DNA of 63,591 bases, from positions 1 to 63,591 of the forward strand of contig JADKEB010000004.1 of the NCBI GenBank assembly GCA_016718205.1, given 5' to 3'. The notes below the pieces were generated by a model. The model saw nothing but the letters and a program-made list of their open reading frames with translations. It did no database searches and had not been told where the DNA came from. Positions 38,627-49,011 of this stretch are shown here, one piece after another. Within the stretch, counting starts at the first letter, position 1. Every line of letters starts with the position of its first letter. This stretch comes from Saprospiraceae bacterium. GTDB taxonomy: Bacteria; Bacteroidota; Bacteroidia; Chitinophagales; Saprospiraceae. The position numbers and the translations under genes were made by a program.

Positions 38627-39397
38627 GCTTTGCCTCGTACGACTCCGATAAAGTCTGACAAGAACTAAACTTTTAACTCGATAAAATCTAGCAAGCAATT
38701 TCCGTCCACGCGTTTACTATACGTTTACCTATGATAAAAAACTTCAACTAAAAAATCTTTAAGTTAATGCGATTCTTAAAAATTTCTTCCTACAAATAAA
38801 CAGGAAGGCTTAGAATCAAAATAAGTTTCACAATTCTATGTGGGCAAACTTAGAAATAGAAAGTCAATTAAAGAATTCTATTTAGTCATACTTAAACCGA
38901 AAGTGCAACTTGTTTGATTCTAAAAGCAATTCTTAGAATATCTAAAAAGTTTCGGATAATTCTTATTATCCAGCTTATAATACAAAATTTTATACTTCTA
39001 CTTTTTCTAATTTTTAAACTTAAAAATATAAAGCAATCTATTTTAATTCTATTTCGCAATCCGCAGAAACAAAAAAGATTTGTTTGATTCTAAATTCTTA
39101 AAATACCTAAAGAGGTTCGGATAATTCTTATTATCCAGCTTTAGTTTAAAAGCTAATCATTTTCATTATTGCAAAACCTATTTGCGCCATCTTAAAAGTA
39201 ATTACTCCGTCTTTCAAATTTCTAATCTGTATTCCTCCTACTAAAAGTCTAAAATCAGAATGTCTTTCAATTTCATTTAAAACAATCCTAAATCCAGCGT
39301 TTTACATTATTTTTCAAATTCAGCCATAAAAAACAATCTTTTCCCATTCTTTTTCAATCTGTTTTGATTAAGCAAATGAAGTATCGCGAGGCATTGC
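38627..39397 (-). mobile_element. Gene-less cassette, family alpha (3)
   Basis: Ends gcgctttgcctcg / cgaggcattgcgc. Hairpins at 38954-38971 and 39119-39136 (165 bp apart). Nearly identical to 42879-43649. Its left neighbour is a full site and its right neighbour a stump. Confidence 0.7.
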
Positions 39398-39417
39398 GCA
39401 TAACGTTACATTATAAG
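39398..39417 (-). repeat. attC stump 24
   Basis: Box gcataac followed by gttacattataagccg; everything from the inner pair to the other end is missing, and the next gene begins at once. Confidence 0.65.
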
Positions 39418-39429
39418 CCGTAGCATATT

Positions 39430-39996
39430 TCATTTGTGAATATATATATCAAAATAAAACTCTTTGCTGGTAATCCAACCTGCGAACATAAAACGGTCAT
39501 CTATTAAGGGTATTTTCGATGCCTTTATTATTGCAATGAGCTTATCAAGAATACTTTCGATTTCTTCTTTTGTATCGCCTTCAAAAATAAATACCCTATG
39601 CTCTGACCTGCCCATAATCAATTTTTCAAAATCATATTTTAAATCATAAAAATAATCATATTCCTCTTGTCTATGCCTCTTAGGCGTTTTCCATTCAGAT
39701 TCCAATATTAAATGAATTTTATCGATACCAAACTTATTATCAGAATACCAAACTAAATCATATAACCATTCTGGATTATCACGGAGAGAGTTCAATTTGC
39801 TTCACAAGATAATTTTTATTTATTCTTTTTGCAACTTGTACATTGTTTTATTTATAGCTTCTGTCCAGTTTTTACTTTTACCATCATCGCCATCACCACA
39901 ACTTGCAACAATATCCCATATATATTGCACATCTAAAGACTCGCTTATTGCTTTTTCAGTATCATCTCCCTCTGAAATGAATTTAATTGATAACAT
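39430..39996 (-). pseudogene. Unknown protein, frameshifted copy 1 (about 188 aa when joined)
   Basis: The start at 39996 reads MLSIKFISEGDDTEKAISES and VQYIWDIVASCGDGDDGKSK to about 39830. The frame then shifts (missing bases near 39801 and 39837 compared with the copy at 43682), and the rest reads NSLRDNPEWLYDLVWYSDNK to IYIHK. The joined product has an acidic N-terminus and HLILESEWKTPKRHRQEEYD near the middle. No family recognised. Each of the two copies is broken at a different site, so the intact gene can be rebuilt from both. Confidence 0.65.
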
Positions 39997-40040
39997 ATTC
40001 TTCTCTCCTTTTGTATTAATTCTACATATTATATTAATGG

Positions 40041-40083
40041 CGCGTAACTTGCGTGAGTCTGACAAATAAACTACAAAGTCTAA
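40041..40083 (-). repeat. Internal attC fragment
   Basis: The segment gtaacttgcgtgagtctgac with the following aaataaactacaaagt matches the centre of the large attC-like sites. It joins the gene at 39430 to the tail of a gene-less cassette (40084-40227). The same junction occurs at 44294-44336. Confidence 0.65.
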
Positions 40084-40227
40084 AATCAGGAATCCTTTCT
40101 TTTTTATTTAAAACAATCCCAAATCCAGCGTTTCACATTATTTTTCGAATCCAGCCATAAAAAACAATCTTTTTCCATTCTTTTTCAATCTGTCAGATTA
40201 AGCAAATGAAATATAGCGAGGCATTGC

Positions 40228-40524
40228 GCATAACGTTAAGAGTATCCGACGTGACTTTGAAACTCGAAAGTGCGGTAGCACCTTTTGAGTTTCAAAGTCA
40301 TGTCTCCAAGCCGAACTACTACTAGCAAGTTCCGTGACTGAGTGTAGGGCGCAAAACTTGCATTATTCTCTTGCAAGTTTTGTGACCGGAACGAAGGCAC
40401 TGGACTTGCGTAAGTTCAACAACAATGCTACAAAGTGTGGCTAATACGACTATGCCGGCTTGGAGCAAGGTGACGGACAGCTTCCGATATAGTCCGTTAC
40501 CGTAGCGGATACTCGCAGTTAGAT
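40228..40524 (-). repeat. attC-like site 25
   Basis: Boxes gcataac and gttagat do not pair. A arm gactttgaaactc; B arm gtgacggac. Confidence 0.85.
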
Positions 40525-40542
40525 GCTGTTATTGCGATAATT

Positions 40543-42369
40543 CTAAAAGTTTAGCTCATTTAAGATTTTATTTTTAATTAAATCATGTCTATTTTTAATA
40601 TATGCTTCATTCATTAAAAATGTATCGGAAACCATTTCATTTGTAATTTTTAATTTAGTTCCTGCGTATAATATTTTTTTTGCGGAAAAATCATAGTTCT
40701 TCGCAGCGGAGTTCATAGACTGAGTTAAGAGAGTCATATTGCCAAGTCTATAAGTGAATTCTTTCCTAAAACTTTCACTAAAATCATTTTTCCAATTTGT
40801 ATTTTCATCGGGAGTTTGCGGAATAATATGCTCTAAGGTAGCAACTGAAAAATTTAATGAAATATCAGTAGTGTCATCCTTGCTCTCAGTATCCAGTATC
40901 CATACATATTTAGATATAAGAAGTTTTCCTAGATAGTTGTCTAAAGGTAAATCTAGATAGTTGGCTAATTTATTTTTTTCAATAGGATCTATGGAAAATT
41001 CTTTTATGGCATTGTCGTAATCATTAGAATTTAAGTATTTTATGCCATTATAAATAAGACTGCTTACAAATCTTCTTGCAGGTCCTAATATTAAGTAAAT
41101 TAGATAGCGCTCATAGGTTTTTAAGAAATTTGTTATTTTACTTTCATCTGTTTCGTTACGATATAGTGCTAATAATAAATTTATTGAATAAGTTACGTTT
41201 CCAGAATTTAAAATGAATAGAATTATATTTTTATCTATTTTTTTGACACGAGTATTTATGATCTTAGTATAATTTGCTAAATCATAGCTAAACGCTTCAT
41301 AGAAAAGCTCTATTCTTTTTTTCTTAACGGTATCTTTAAATTCAGCTTTGTTTAAATATATTTCTTTTAAATCGTTAAAGGCAGAATATTTTTGATTTTT
41401 CCCGTTTATACTTTCAACGAATCTGCTAATAAATTCATTATCCAAATCAAAGTTTCGTTCTAAGTATTCCCATTTCTTATCTGGATGCAATTTATCACTA
41501 TCATCAACAGCTGACTTATTTCTTTCTACTGCGATAGATGAAAATTCACTAATAATAAAATTTCTTAATAAATCTTTATTCGATAATGGTAGGCCTCTAT
41601 TGTTTAGGATTTCAAAAATTTGATAAGCAACATCAAACTTACTCGCCAGAATTCTTACGACAGCGACTCTATTCTTTAAAAATTCGATGAAATTATTTAG
41701 AGCAGAGAAATTCAACTCCGTAAAACTTCCATTTTCTAAAAATTTTCCAGTAACCTTTTGTTCCAAATAATGTGCATTATTGAAATATCTTATGATCGTT
41801 TGCTTTTGTTCATCACTAATATTTTGAGGTAGGTTTAGACCGTTATAACTTTTGCATTCGATTACATGGGTTAAAATAGAATCATAATCATAAGTAAAAC
41901 TCTTTTCAATTTTTACTTTTTTTTCTATTGTAATTGCTCCTTGAATTTTTCGATTATAAATAAGTCGCTCAATCTCTCTTATCATTTCATCAATGAGAGC
42001 GATAAAATCCTCCGCCTTAGATGTTGTTATTAAGATTTTGCCTTTTGATTTATTTAAGAAACATTTAATAGCTACTAAAAGTAAAACGAGTGTTGTCATT
42101 CTCTGTTGACCATCAATTACCTGAAACTCTCGCCCAGCACTACTACCAATTAAAACCATAGAGCCTAAAAAGTAGGGATTAGAATTATTGCTTTCATAAT
42201 ATTCAATGAGATCTTCCCACATTACATTAACTTGATTATTTTTATCGCTTTTTCCTACACATTCCCATGAATAAGGTCTTTGATATGACGGGATTGTATA
42301 TTTTATTCCGTCCCCAAATAAATCATTTACGACTTTGTATTCCGGTGTAAATAAAGTTGCTTCTTCCAT
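40543..42369 (-). CDS. GmrSD-like DUF262/DUF1524 protein, 608 aa
   Basis: The DUF262 half has IPSYQRPYSW (26-35) and VIDGQQRMTTL (84-94), the DGQQR nucleotide-binding motif, and NNRGLPLSNKDLLRNF near 257. The DUF1524 half has EHIIPQTPDENTNW (H514 in the HxxP motif) and RLGNMTLLTQSMNSAAKN (from about 541), the remnant of the HNH-like site. In GmrSD and related single-chain systems, DUF262 binds nucleotide and DUF1524 cuts DNA carrying modified bases. This copy is intact. Sole gene of its cassette. Confidence 0.9.
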   Translation of the reverse strand: MEEATLFTPEYKVVNDLFGDGIKYTIPSYQRPYSWECVGKSDKNNQVNVMWEDLIEYYESNNSNPYFLGSMVLIGSSAGREFQVIDGQQRMTTLVLLLVAIKCFLNKSKGKILITTSKAEDFIALIDEMIREIERLIYNRKIQGAITIEKKVKIEKSFTYDYDSILTHVIECKSYNGLNLPQNISDEQKQTIIRYFNNAHYLEQKVTGKFLENGSFTELNFSALNNFIEFLKNRVAVVRILASKFDVAYQIFEILNNRGLPLSNKDLLRNFIISEFSSIAVERNKSAVDDSDKLHPDKKWEYLERNFDLDNEFISRFVESINGKNQKYSAFNDLKEIYLNKAEFKDTVKKKRIELFYEAFSYDLANYTKIINTRVKKIDKNIILFILNSGNVTYSINLLLALYRNETDESKITNFLKTYERYLIYLILGPARRFVSSLIYNGIKYLNSNDYDNAIKEFSIDPIEKNKLANYLDLPLDNYLGKLLISKYVWILDTESKDDTTDISLNFSVATLEHIIPQTPDENTNWKNDFSESFRKEFTYRLGNMTLLTQSMNSAAKNYDFSAKKILYAGTKLKITNEMVSDTFLMNEAYIKNRHDLIKNKILNELNF

Positions 42370-42582
42370 TAATTTTTCCTCTTTGAATTATAATTAGTAA
42401 TCTTTTAAATTCGTCAAACCTATTAATTTGAACTCCATGTAAGAGTTTTTCTCAATAGGATAGTTAATTCCATGTATTTATGAGTTCAATGTTTTAACCA
42501 ATTCTAATATTTTTACAAAAATTGATTATAAGTATTGTTGCTCTATTTTTTCATTTACTTCTTCTCAGTTCGCAATAATAGC

Positions 42583-42878
42583 ATCTAACGTTAAGAGTAT
42601 CCGACGTGACTTTGAAACTCGAAAGTGCGGTAGCACCTTTTGAGTTTCAAAGTCATGTCTCCAAGCCGACCAACTACTAGCAAGTCCCGTGACTGAGTGT
42701 AGGGCGCAAAACTTGCATTATTCTCTTGCAAGTTTTGTGACCGGAGCGAAGGCACTGACTTGCGCAAGTTCAACAAAATATTACAAAGTGTGGCTAACAC
42801 GACTATGCCGGCTTGGAGCAAGGAGGTGAACAGCATCCGAACATAGTTCACCTCCGCAGTGGATACTCGCAGTTATGC
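42583..42878 (-). repeat. attC-like site 26
   Basis: Boxes atctaac and gttatgc do not pair. A arm gactttgaaactc; B arm ggaggtgaac. Confidence 0.85.
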
Positions 42879-43649
42879 GCTTTGCCTCGCATGACTCCGA
42901 TAAAGTCTGACAAGAACTAAACTTTTAACTCGATAAAATCTAGCAAGCAATTTCCGTCCACGCGTTTACTATACGTTTACCTATGATAAAAAACTTCAAC
43001 TAAAAAATCTTTAAGTTAATGCGATTCTTAAAAAATTTCTTCCTACAAATAAACAGGAAGGCTTAGAATCAAAATAAGTTTCACAATTCTATGTGGGCAA
43101 ACTTAGAAATAGAAAGTCAATTAAAGAATTCTATTTAGTCATACTTAAACCGAAAGTGCAACTTGTTTGATTCTAAAAGCAATTCTTAGAATATCTAAAA
43201 AGTTTCGGATAATTCTTATTATCCAGCTTATAATACAAAATTTTATACTTCTACTTTTCTAATTTTTTAAACTTAAAAATATAAAGCAATCTATTTTAAT
43301 TCTATTTCGCAATCCGCAGAAACAAAAAAGATTTGTTTGATTCTAAATTCTTAAAATACCTAAAGAGGTTCGGATAATTCTTATTATCCAGCTTTAGTTT
43401 AAAAGCTAATCATTTTCATTATTGCAAAACCTATTTGCGCCATCTTAAAAGTAATTACTCCGTCTTTCAAATTTCTAATCTGTATTCCTCCTACTAAAAG
43501 TCTAAAATCAGAATGTCTTTCAATTTCATTTAAAACAATCCTAAATCCAGCGTTTTACATTATTTTTCAAATTCAGCCATAAAAAACAATCTTTTCCCAT
43601 TCTTTTCAATCTGTTTTGATTAAGCAAATGAAGTATCGCGAGGCATTGC
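42879..43649 (-). mobile_element. Gene-less cassette, family alpha (4)
   Basis: Near-identical copy of 38627-39397, with single-base homopolymer differences. Hairpins at 43207-43224 and 43372-43389. Confidence 0.7.
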
Positions 43650-43669
43650 GCATAACGTTACATTATAAG
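43650..43669 (-). repeat. attC stump 27
   Basis: Same truncated site as at 39398: box gcataac, then gttacattataagccg. Confidence 0.65.
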
Positions 43670-43681
43670 CCGTAGCATATT

Positions 43682-44250
43682 TCATTTGTGAATATATATA
43701 TCAAAATAAAACTCTTTGCTGGTAATCCAACCTGCGAACATAAAACGGTCATCTATTAAGGGTATTTTCGATGCCTTTATTATTGCAATGAGCTTATCAA
43801 GAATACTTTCGATTTCTTCTTTTGTATCGCCTTCAAAAATAAATACCCTATGCTCTGACCTGCCCATAATCAATTTTTCAAAATCATATTTTAAATCATA
43901 AAAATAATCATATTCCTCTTGTCTATGCCTCTTAGGCGTTTTCCATTCAGATTCCAATATTAAATGAATTTTATCGATACCAAACTTATTATCAGAATAC
44001 CAAACTAAATCATATAACCATTCTGGATTATCACGGAGAGAGTTCAATTTGCTTGCCACAAGATAATTTTTATTTATTCTTTTTGCAACTTCGTACATTG
44101 TTTTATTTATAGCTTCTGTCCAGTTTTTACTTTTACCATCATCGCCATCACCACAACTTGCAACAATATCCCATATATATTGCACATCTAAAGACTCGCT
44201 TATTGCTTTTTCAGTATCATCTCCTCTGAAATGAATTTAATTGATAACAT
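43682..44250 (-). pseudogene. Unknown protein, frameshifted copy 2
   Basis: Same gene as 39430-39996. The start MLSIKFISEG is at 44250, but one base is missing in atcatctcctctg near 44222 (ccctctg in the other copy), so the first 12 codons are out of frame with the rest, which is open from 44185 to 43682. Rebuilt, both give about 188 aa. It has no recognised domain. Confidence 0.65.
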
Positions 44251-44293
44251 ATTCTTCTCTCCTTTTGTATTAATTCTACATATTATATTAATG

Positions 44294-44336
44294 GCGCGTA
44301 ACTTGCGTGAGTCTGAGAAATAAACTACAAAGTCTA
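44294..44336 (-). repeat. Internal attC fragment, second copy
   Basis: Same junction as at 40041-40083, joining the frameshifted gene to the tail of a gene-less cassette (44337-44481). Confidence 0.6.
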
Positions 44337-44481
44337 AAATCAGGAATCCTTTCTTTTTTATTTAAAACAATCCCAAATCCAGCGTTTCACATTATTTTTC
44401 GAATCCAGCCATAAAAAACAATCTTTTTCCATTCTTTTTCAATCTGTCAGATTAAGCAAATGAAATATAGCGAGGCATTGC

Positions 44482-44776
44482 GCATAACGTTAAGAGTATC
44501 CGACGTGACTTTAAAATTCGAAAGTGCGGTAGCACCTTTTGAATTTTAAAGTCATGTCTCCGAGCCAACCGTATGACTAGCAAGTCCTGTGACTGAACGG
44601 ATGGCGCGCAAACTTGCTCTTTTCTGCAAGTTTCGTGACAGTAGTGAAGGCACTGGACTTGCGGTAGCTTTCCAAATAAACTAAAATTTCACTTAAACAA
44701 CCAGCCGGCTCGGAGCAAGAGAGTGAACAGCATCCGAACATAGTTCACTCTCGCAGTGGCTCACTCGCAGTTATGC
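44482..44776 (-). repeat. attC-like site 28
   Basis: Boxes gcataac and gttatgc pair. A arm gactttaaaattc, B arm gagagtgaac; closest to site 13. Confidence 0.85.
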
Positions 44777-44895
44777 GGTGTTTTAGGTGCGCATACTCCT
44801 AATAAGCCTTAACCAACGCCTTTATCTATTACCAGCCTCGACACGATGTCGAGTGTAATACTTACTCCATTTCCCATTACGATTCTTTTTATAAT

Positions 44896-44959
44896 TTGGA
44901 TTTGCGAAGTTGCTTGTCAATTCTATTCTGTAGCAATTTCCGCAAATCCAACGTTAGGC
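44896..44959 (-). repeat. Short attC-like hairpin nested in a cassette (4)
   Basis: Stem ttggatttgcg/cgcaaatccaa with core GTTAGGC at 44953-44959. Confidence 0.65.
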
Positions 44960-45006
44960 GCGTAATATTTATTAACTAAAATAAATATTGTGTTAAATAC
45001 CAACTC

Positions 45007-45531
45007 TTATTTTTTTCTGTCTAGTATTATGCTTTGAGCAAAAAATTTCAAATTCTCAGCTTCTCCAAACTCTAAATATTTTAGAACTTTGCCAAGTGGA
45101 AAAGAAAAATCATCCTCTCCTTCTACTTGCAAGATTGCAATCGTGCTAATATTTTCTCCTAATGATTTAATAAGTTGGCTTTGAGATGCAGCCTTTTCGA
45201 AACTAACCCAAATAATTTTTTTTGTTTTTGAATTTTTTCTGATAACTTCTCCAACGTAAGCCCCAATTCTTAAAACTAGTGGATTAAATTTTTTTTCAGG
45301 AATAGAATTTCTTTGCAACCGAACAGATTCAAGAAAGGCATTTACATGATCTAAACTATCAATGGAATAATCAAGTTTTGACCTATCCAAAAATTGAACA
45401 TTAAATGTTGGATCACTTGGATAGTCGTAGAACATTTGTGAGAGATCTATCATTTCTGGGTTCAAATTATTCCCAATACAACGAGAGCTTAAAAACAATA
45501 TCGCTAAGATAAGGGTTTTCGCTATAAACAT
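45007..45531 (-). CDS. Putative lipoprotein, 174 aa
   Basis: The start is taken at MFIAKTLILAILFLSSRC (45531). Nine codons upstream also read as MNTKSKNIE and are possible. The signal ends SSRC. The mature part has IDSLDHVNAFLESVRLQRNS and a C-terminal region FSFPLGKVLKYLEFGEAENL. No family recognised. It shares a cassette with a second small lipoprotein. Confidence 0.6.
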   Translation of the reverse strand: MFIAKTLILAILFLSSRCIGNNLNPEMIDLSQMFYDYPSDPTFNVQFLDRSKLDYSIDSLDHVNAFLESVRLQRNSIPEKKFNPLVLRIGAYVGEVIRKNSKTKKIIWVSFEKAASQSQLIKSLGENISTIAILQVEGEDDFSFPLGKVLKYLEFGEAENLKFFAQSIILDRKK

Positions 45532-45760
45532 CTCAATATTTTTAGATTTTGTATTCATTCTTTGTTAGGTCTTCCTTGCAATTTTCTTGAATTTACAATA
45601 AGAGAGAACAAAGAAAAAATAGAAATAAAAAATGATTTTCATTCTAGTTATTTGCATCTCACCTATTATCTTCACTGCCCAAAATTCTATTTAAAAGTAT
45701 TGCTTTAAACGGCTAATTAGGTATAACCCATACAAGTCTTACTTAAAGCTAGTAAAATTC

Positions 45761-45955
45761 TTATTTATCAAATGCCTCTGGATACTTAAAGGTACATGAA
45801 AGCGTTCCTGCAACAGCCATTTGAGTATCAATAGCCGCTTCTCGGACAATAAATACGCATAAAAAATAATTTCTTCTCGCTTTCTCTTTCTCCTCTCTAG
45901 CCTTTGAACAATATATGAATGAGCATACCAAAAATATTTGCAATATTAGTTTCAT
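45761..45955 (-). CDS. Small putative lipoprotein, 64 aa
   Basis: The signal MKLILQIFLVCSFIYCSKAR gives a lipidated cysteine. The rest is short, with one more pair of cysteines (NYFLCVFIV and TLSCTFKYPEAF). The size and layout recall the small lipoproteins at 19063-19991. Function unknown. Confidence 0.55.
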   Translation of the reverse strand: MKLILQIFLVCSFIYCSKAREEKEKARRNYFLCVFIVREAAIDTQMAVAGTLSCTFKYPEAFDK

Positions 45956-45970
45956 CGTAAGCCTCCCCAT

Positions 45971-46323
45971 TTGAAAGCAGATGAAAGAATAATTGTTAAA
46001 ACATTATCAAATTTATTTTTATTTCTAGTGATTTGCATCTCACTTACTTCTCCTCGCTTCCTAAAATATTACTTAAATATTTTTTCAAATACGGCTAAAT
46101 TAACTTATCCTCATTTTATAGAAATGAATAAATATAGGTAGGTTCGCTTACCTCATTCTCATATAAATTAATTTATTCGTTCCCTGAACTATCAAGTTCT
46201 CAATTTAATTTTAATTCTAAAAATTAACGGAATAAGTCTTTCGAGACACGGACGTCGAGAAACCTACTACTAAAATATCTTAGCGTTGGTTCCTTTATCG
46301 AACATGCCCGCACCTAAAATGCC
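45971..46323 (-). other. Extended 5' flank of a cassette, no gene
   Basis: AT-rich sequence upstream of the small lipoprotein. Near 46230-46320 it contains the flank hairpin tcgagacacggacgtcgaga and the terminal segment cctaaaatgccgcataac, which matches the other end of this cassette. Confidence 0.55.
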
Positions 46324-46620
46324 GCATAACGTTAAGAGTATCCGACGTGACTTTGAAACTCGAAAGTGCGGTAGCACCTTTTGAGTTTCAAAGTCATGTC
46401 TCCAAGCCGACCAACTACTAGCAAGTCCCGTGACTGAGTGTAGGGCACAAAACTTGCATTATTCTCTTGCAAGTTTTGTGACCGGAACGAAGGCACGGGA
46501 CTTGCGTGAGTTCAACAAAAATACTACAAAGTTTGACTCACACAACTAAGCCGGCTTGGAGCAAGGTGACGGACAGCTTCCGATATAGTCCGTTACCGCA
46601 GTGGATATTCGAAGTTAGTT
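46324..46620 (-). repeat. attC-like site 29
   Basis: Boxes gcataac and gttagtt do not pair. A arm gactttgaaactc; B arm gtgacggac; inner pair ggatatt. Confidence 0.85.
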
Positions 46621-46641
46621 GCTGTTTCGGCAGAACTCCGA

Positions 46642-46851
46642 TTAAGTCCATTTTAATTCTAATTTCTTTTTATTCGTAGCACATTCGTATAAATACAAAT
46701 TAATAAGATTTTGATAAGAAATTCCAGTATTCCCAGCTACTTCTTTAAAGTATTTAATTGTGTGCTCATCTATTCTAATCGTAATTTGTTTTTTCAATTT
46801 ACTTGCATAGGGATTTTTTTTAGAGTTTGAAAAATCATATTCCTTTCTCAT
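46642..46851 (-). CDS. brnA: BrnA-like antitoxin, 69 aa
   Basis: MRKEYDFSNSKKNPYASKLK is followed by KQITIRIDEHTIKYFKEVAG and SYQNLINLYLYECATNKKK, a ribbon-helix-helix protein of the BrnA type. By family knowledge it binds BrnT and represses the shared promoter. AGGAG lies upstream of the ATG at 46851. It starts two bases after the stop of brnT. Intact, unlike the copy at 4835-5043. Confidence 0.85.
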   Translation of the reverse strand: MRKEYDFSNSKKNPYASKLKKQITIRIDEHTIKYFKEVAGNTGISYQNLINLYLYECATNKKKLELKWT

Positions 46852-46853
46852 AC

Positions 46854-47141
46854 TTATTCTTCTCCTGTATATTTATTTCTCTCTTTTTTGGTAGCTTTTC
46901 TGGCTGATATAATTCTGATTATTCCGACTTTTTCTAGAAAAGTATGACAAACAACTAAAAGTTTTAACTTAAAATCCATGCCTAGAAGAATAAATCTTTC
47001 TTCTTCCTGAGAATGATCAGGATCGGAAATTATTTTAGCTCTTTCATCGTAAAATGCCGTTTCGGCTTCCTCAAAAGAAATTTTATGTTTTTTCTTATTT
47101 ATTGTGTTTTTTTTATCATCCCAAGAAAAATTCAGACTCAT
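46854..47141 (-). CDS. brnT: BrnT-family toxin, second copy
   Basis: NFSWDDKKNTINKKKHKISF and the C-terminal IIRIISARKATKKERN mark a BrnT ribonuclease toxin. It is about 80% identical to the protein at 5046-5336. The first ATG (47150) lies inside the predicted -10 element, so I start at 47141. The intact antitoxin follows directly, making this the working brnTA pair of the window. Confidence 0.9.
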   Translation of the reverse strand: MSLNFSWDDKKNTINKKKHKISFEEAETAFYDERAKIISDPDHSQEEERFILLGMDFKLKLLVVCHTFLEKVGIIRIISARKATKKERNKYTGEE

Positions 47142-47148
47142 AAGTATC

Positions 47149-47177
47149 ATATAATTATAAAATAATTATATTGTCAA
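47149..47177 (-). promoter_or_regulatory. brnTA promoter with embedded operator palindrome, second copy
   Basis: TTGACA (47177-47172) and TTATAT, 17 bp apart. The spacer is the 23-bp palindrome ATATAATTA-TTTTA-TAATTATAT. The palindrome is kept in both copies although the surrounding bases differ. Confidence 0.65.
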
Positions 47178-47236
47178 ATAGAATAATTTCACATTCTCAT
47201 TTTTACTATTTACTTTATAGCTTCTCGTTAAGAGAT

Positions 47237-47779
47237 TTATTTTAATTTTTCAATATGCTTTTTCGTATACTCTTCAATTTGATAGAGTCTTATAATAGGC
47301 GACTTAATATCTTTTGTTTCTGTTTTCGCATATTCTCTTAACTCTTTTAAACATTCCAAAAATTTTTCGTTTATTATTGCCTCGACTTCTACTTTATATT
47401 TTTTCTTTATAATTTTTTTTATTTCAAGTATATCATTCATTTGATTATATTTTGAATCACTAGATTGATTTTTTACTATAGGAGACCAGAACATAAATAT
47501 TTTGGTATAGTCACTAAAATACTTATTCGTATATTCAATATCTTTTGAAAATTTTTCGATTAGCTTATTTACATTATTTGGTCTTTTTTCTTTTGTATAC
47601 TGCAAACCTGTAATTAAATGTATTGCAACTTCACAGACGTAAATAACCTTTTTATTTACATCAATTCCAACTACATCAATTTCCCCTTGGATATCGGGGG
47701 TATATAAATTTTTCTGAATAAATTCACAGTTTTTAATATATTGCAAGTATGAGCCCACAATCTCTTCGCCTATATTCAT
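47237..47779 (-). CDS. Restriction-endonuclease-like fold protein, second copy
   Basis: Same protein as 5440-5982, with only a few substitutions over 180 aa. I start at MNIGEEIVGSYL (47779), which has AGGAG upstream, rather than at the longer frame reaching into the attC. The GEIDVVGID...CEVAIHL core is unchanged. Retention of this gene next to brnTA in both cassettes suggests it is a stable part of the cassette. Function unknown. Confidence 0.65.
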   Translation of the reverse strand: MNIGEEIVGSYLQYIKNCEFIQKNLYTPDIQGEIDVVGIDVNKKVIYVCEVAIHLITGLQYTKEKRPNNVNKLIEKFSKDIEYTNKYFSDYTKIFMFWSPIVKNQSSDSKYNQMNDILEIKKIIKKKYKVEVEAIINEKFLECLKELREYAKTETKDIKSPIIRLYQIEEYTKKHIEKLK

Positions 47780-47810
47780 CTTATCTCCTTTTTTGAATTG
47801 CCGAAATGGC

Positions 47811-48108
47811 AACTAACGTTAAGAGTATCCGACGTGACTTTTAAACTCGAAAGTGCGGTAGCACCTTTTGAGTTTAAAAGTCATGTCTCCAAGCCGAACT
47901 ATTACTAGCAAGTCCCGTGACTGAGTGTAGGGCGCAAAACTTGCATTATTCTCTTGCAAGTTTTGTGACCGGAACGAAGGCACTGGACTTGCGTAAGTTC
48001 AACAAATATACTACAAAGTTTGACTAACACGACTTTGCCGGCTTGGAGCAAGGAGGTGAACAGCATCCGAACATAGTTCACCTCCGCAGTGGATACTCGC
48101 AGTTAGGC
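47811..48108 (-). repeat. attC-like site 30
   Basis: Boxes aactaac and gttaggc do not pair. A arm gacttttaaactc; B arm ggaggtgaac. Confidence 0.85.
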
Positions 48109-48133
48109 GAAGGAAGTGCACTATTACTAAAAA

Positions 48134-48980
48134 TCAATTCAACTCCATAATATTTCTAAACACTATTCCTTCTTCCTCTAATACTCTAATCTTTTTTATT
48201 AATAATTCTTTAAAATCCATTTTTCTTTCAGCTAGTATAAATAATTCCTGAACCGTCATTAAAATAAAACGTGCATGATTGTTATTATACCTTTGAAATA
48301 TATAGTCATTAAAATTTGAAAAGCTAATAAACAATCCTCTAGTAAAAGCAGACTTAGAAATTATTTTGTCTGAAAAAATTCTCAAATCATCGATTCCAAT
48401 TATTTCTTTTTCCATTTCGCTTCTACTAAATATATCAGTTATTAAAGGAAAAGCTTCCATCAATTTGTTCACCAATTATTTTATATGAAGGTCTTGGGTA
48501 TAATCTGAACTGCTCGAAAAAATAGTTTAAAAATTTTTCAAATTCGAACCCTCTTTCATTCGGCTTTTCAATTAATGTAACACTATACAGCTTTCTTTTT
48601 ATTTCGTCAAAATCAATACTTTTGTTAGTCTCGACTGTAACTTTCTTTTCTAATACTCCTACTTTTCCCAACAATCTATTTGATAAATCTATACAAAAAA
48701 TAAAATCCTCTTTTTCGTTGTCAGCGATTGTATGAAATTCCTTTTTGTATTTCAATAATTGATTTATTAGTTTCCCAACATATATATCTTTTTCGTTTTC
48801 TAGAATAGCTCTTAAAATTTTTGCTTTAGAAAGATTGGGATAGTTTTTATAAATATCTATATCTAAGCAGTCTTTTATGAATTCTTGGAAAGTTCTATTG
48901 GAAAAGTCTAACACATAGCCTTGGTCCATATTTAAGATTTTTTCTAGTTTTTGTTTTTCAATAAAATTTATCTTTGCCAT
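48134..48980 (-). pseudogene. Restriction-endonuclease-like protein with two frameshifts
   Basis: The N-terminal 181 residues (MAKINFIEKQKLEKILNMDQ on) end ...YKIIGEQIDGSFSFNN at a stop near 48435. The C-terminal part, IIGIDDLRIFSDKIISKSAF, is open in another frame to 48134. Between them, in a third frame, the catalytic LVEAKWKK is read near 48400-48425. The three pieces together give the G-E-Q-x-D...E-A-K-W nuclease core. Two indels, one of them in the AAAAAG run, are enough to break it. Sequence error would restore a full enzyme of about 280 aa. Confidence 0.65.
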
Positions 48981-49011
48981 ATATCCTTCTCATGTTTATC
49001 AAATAAGTTTA

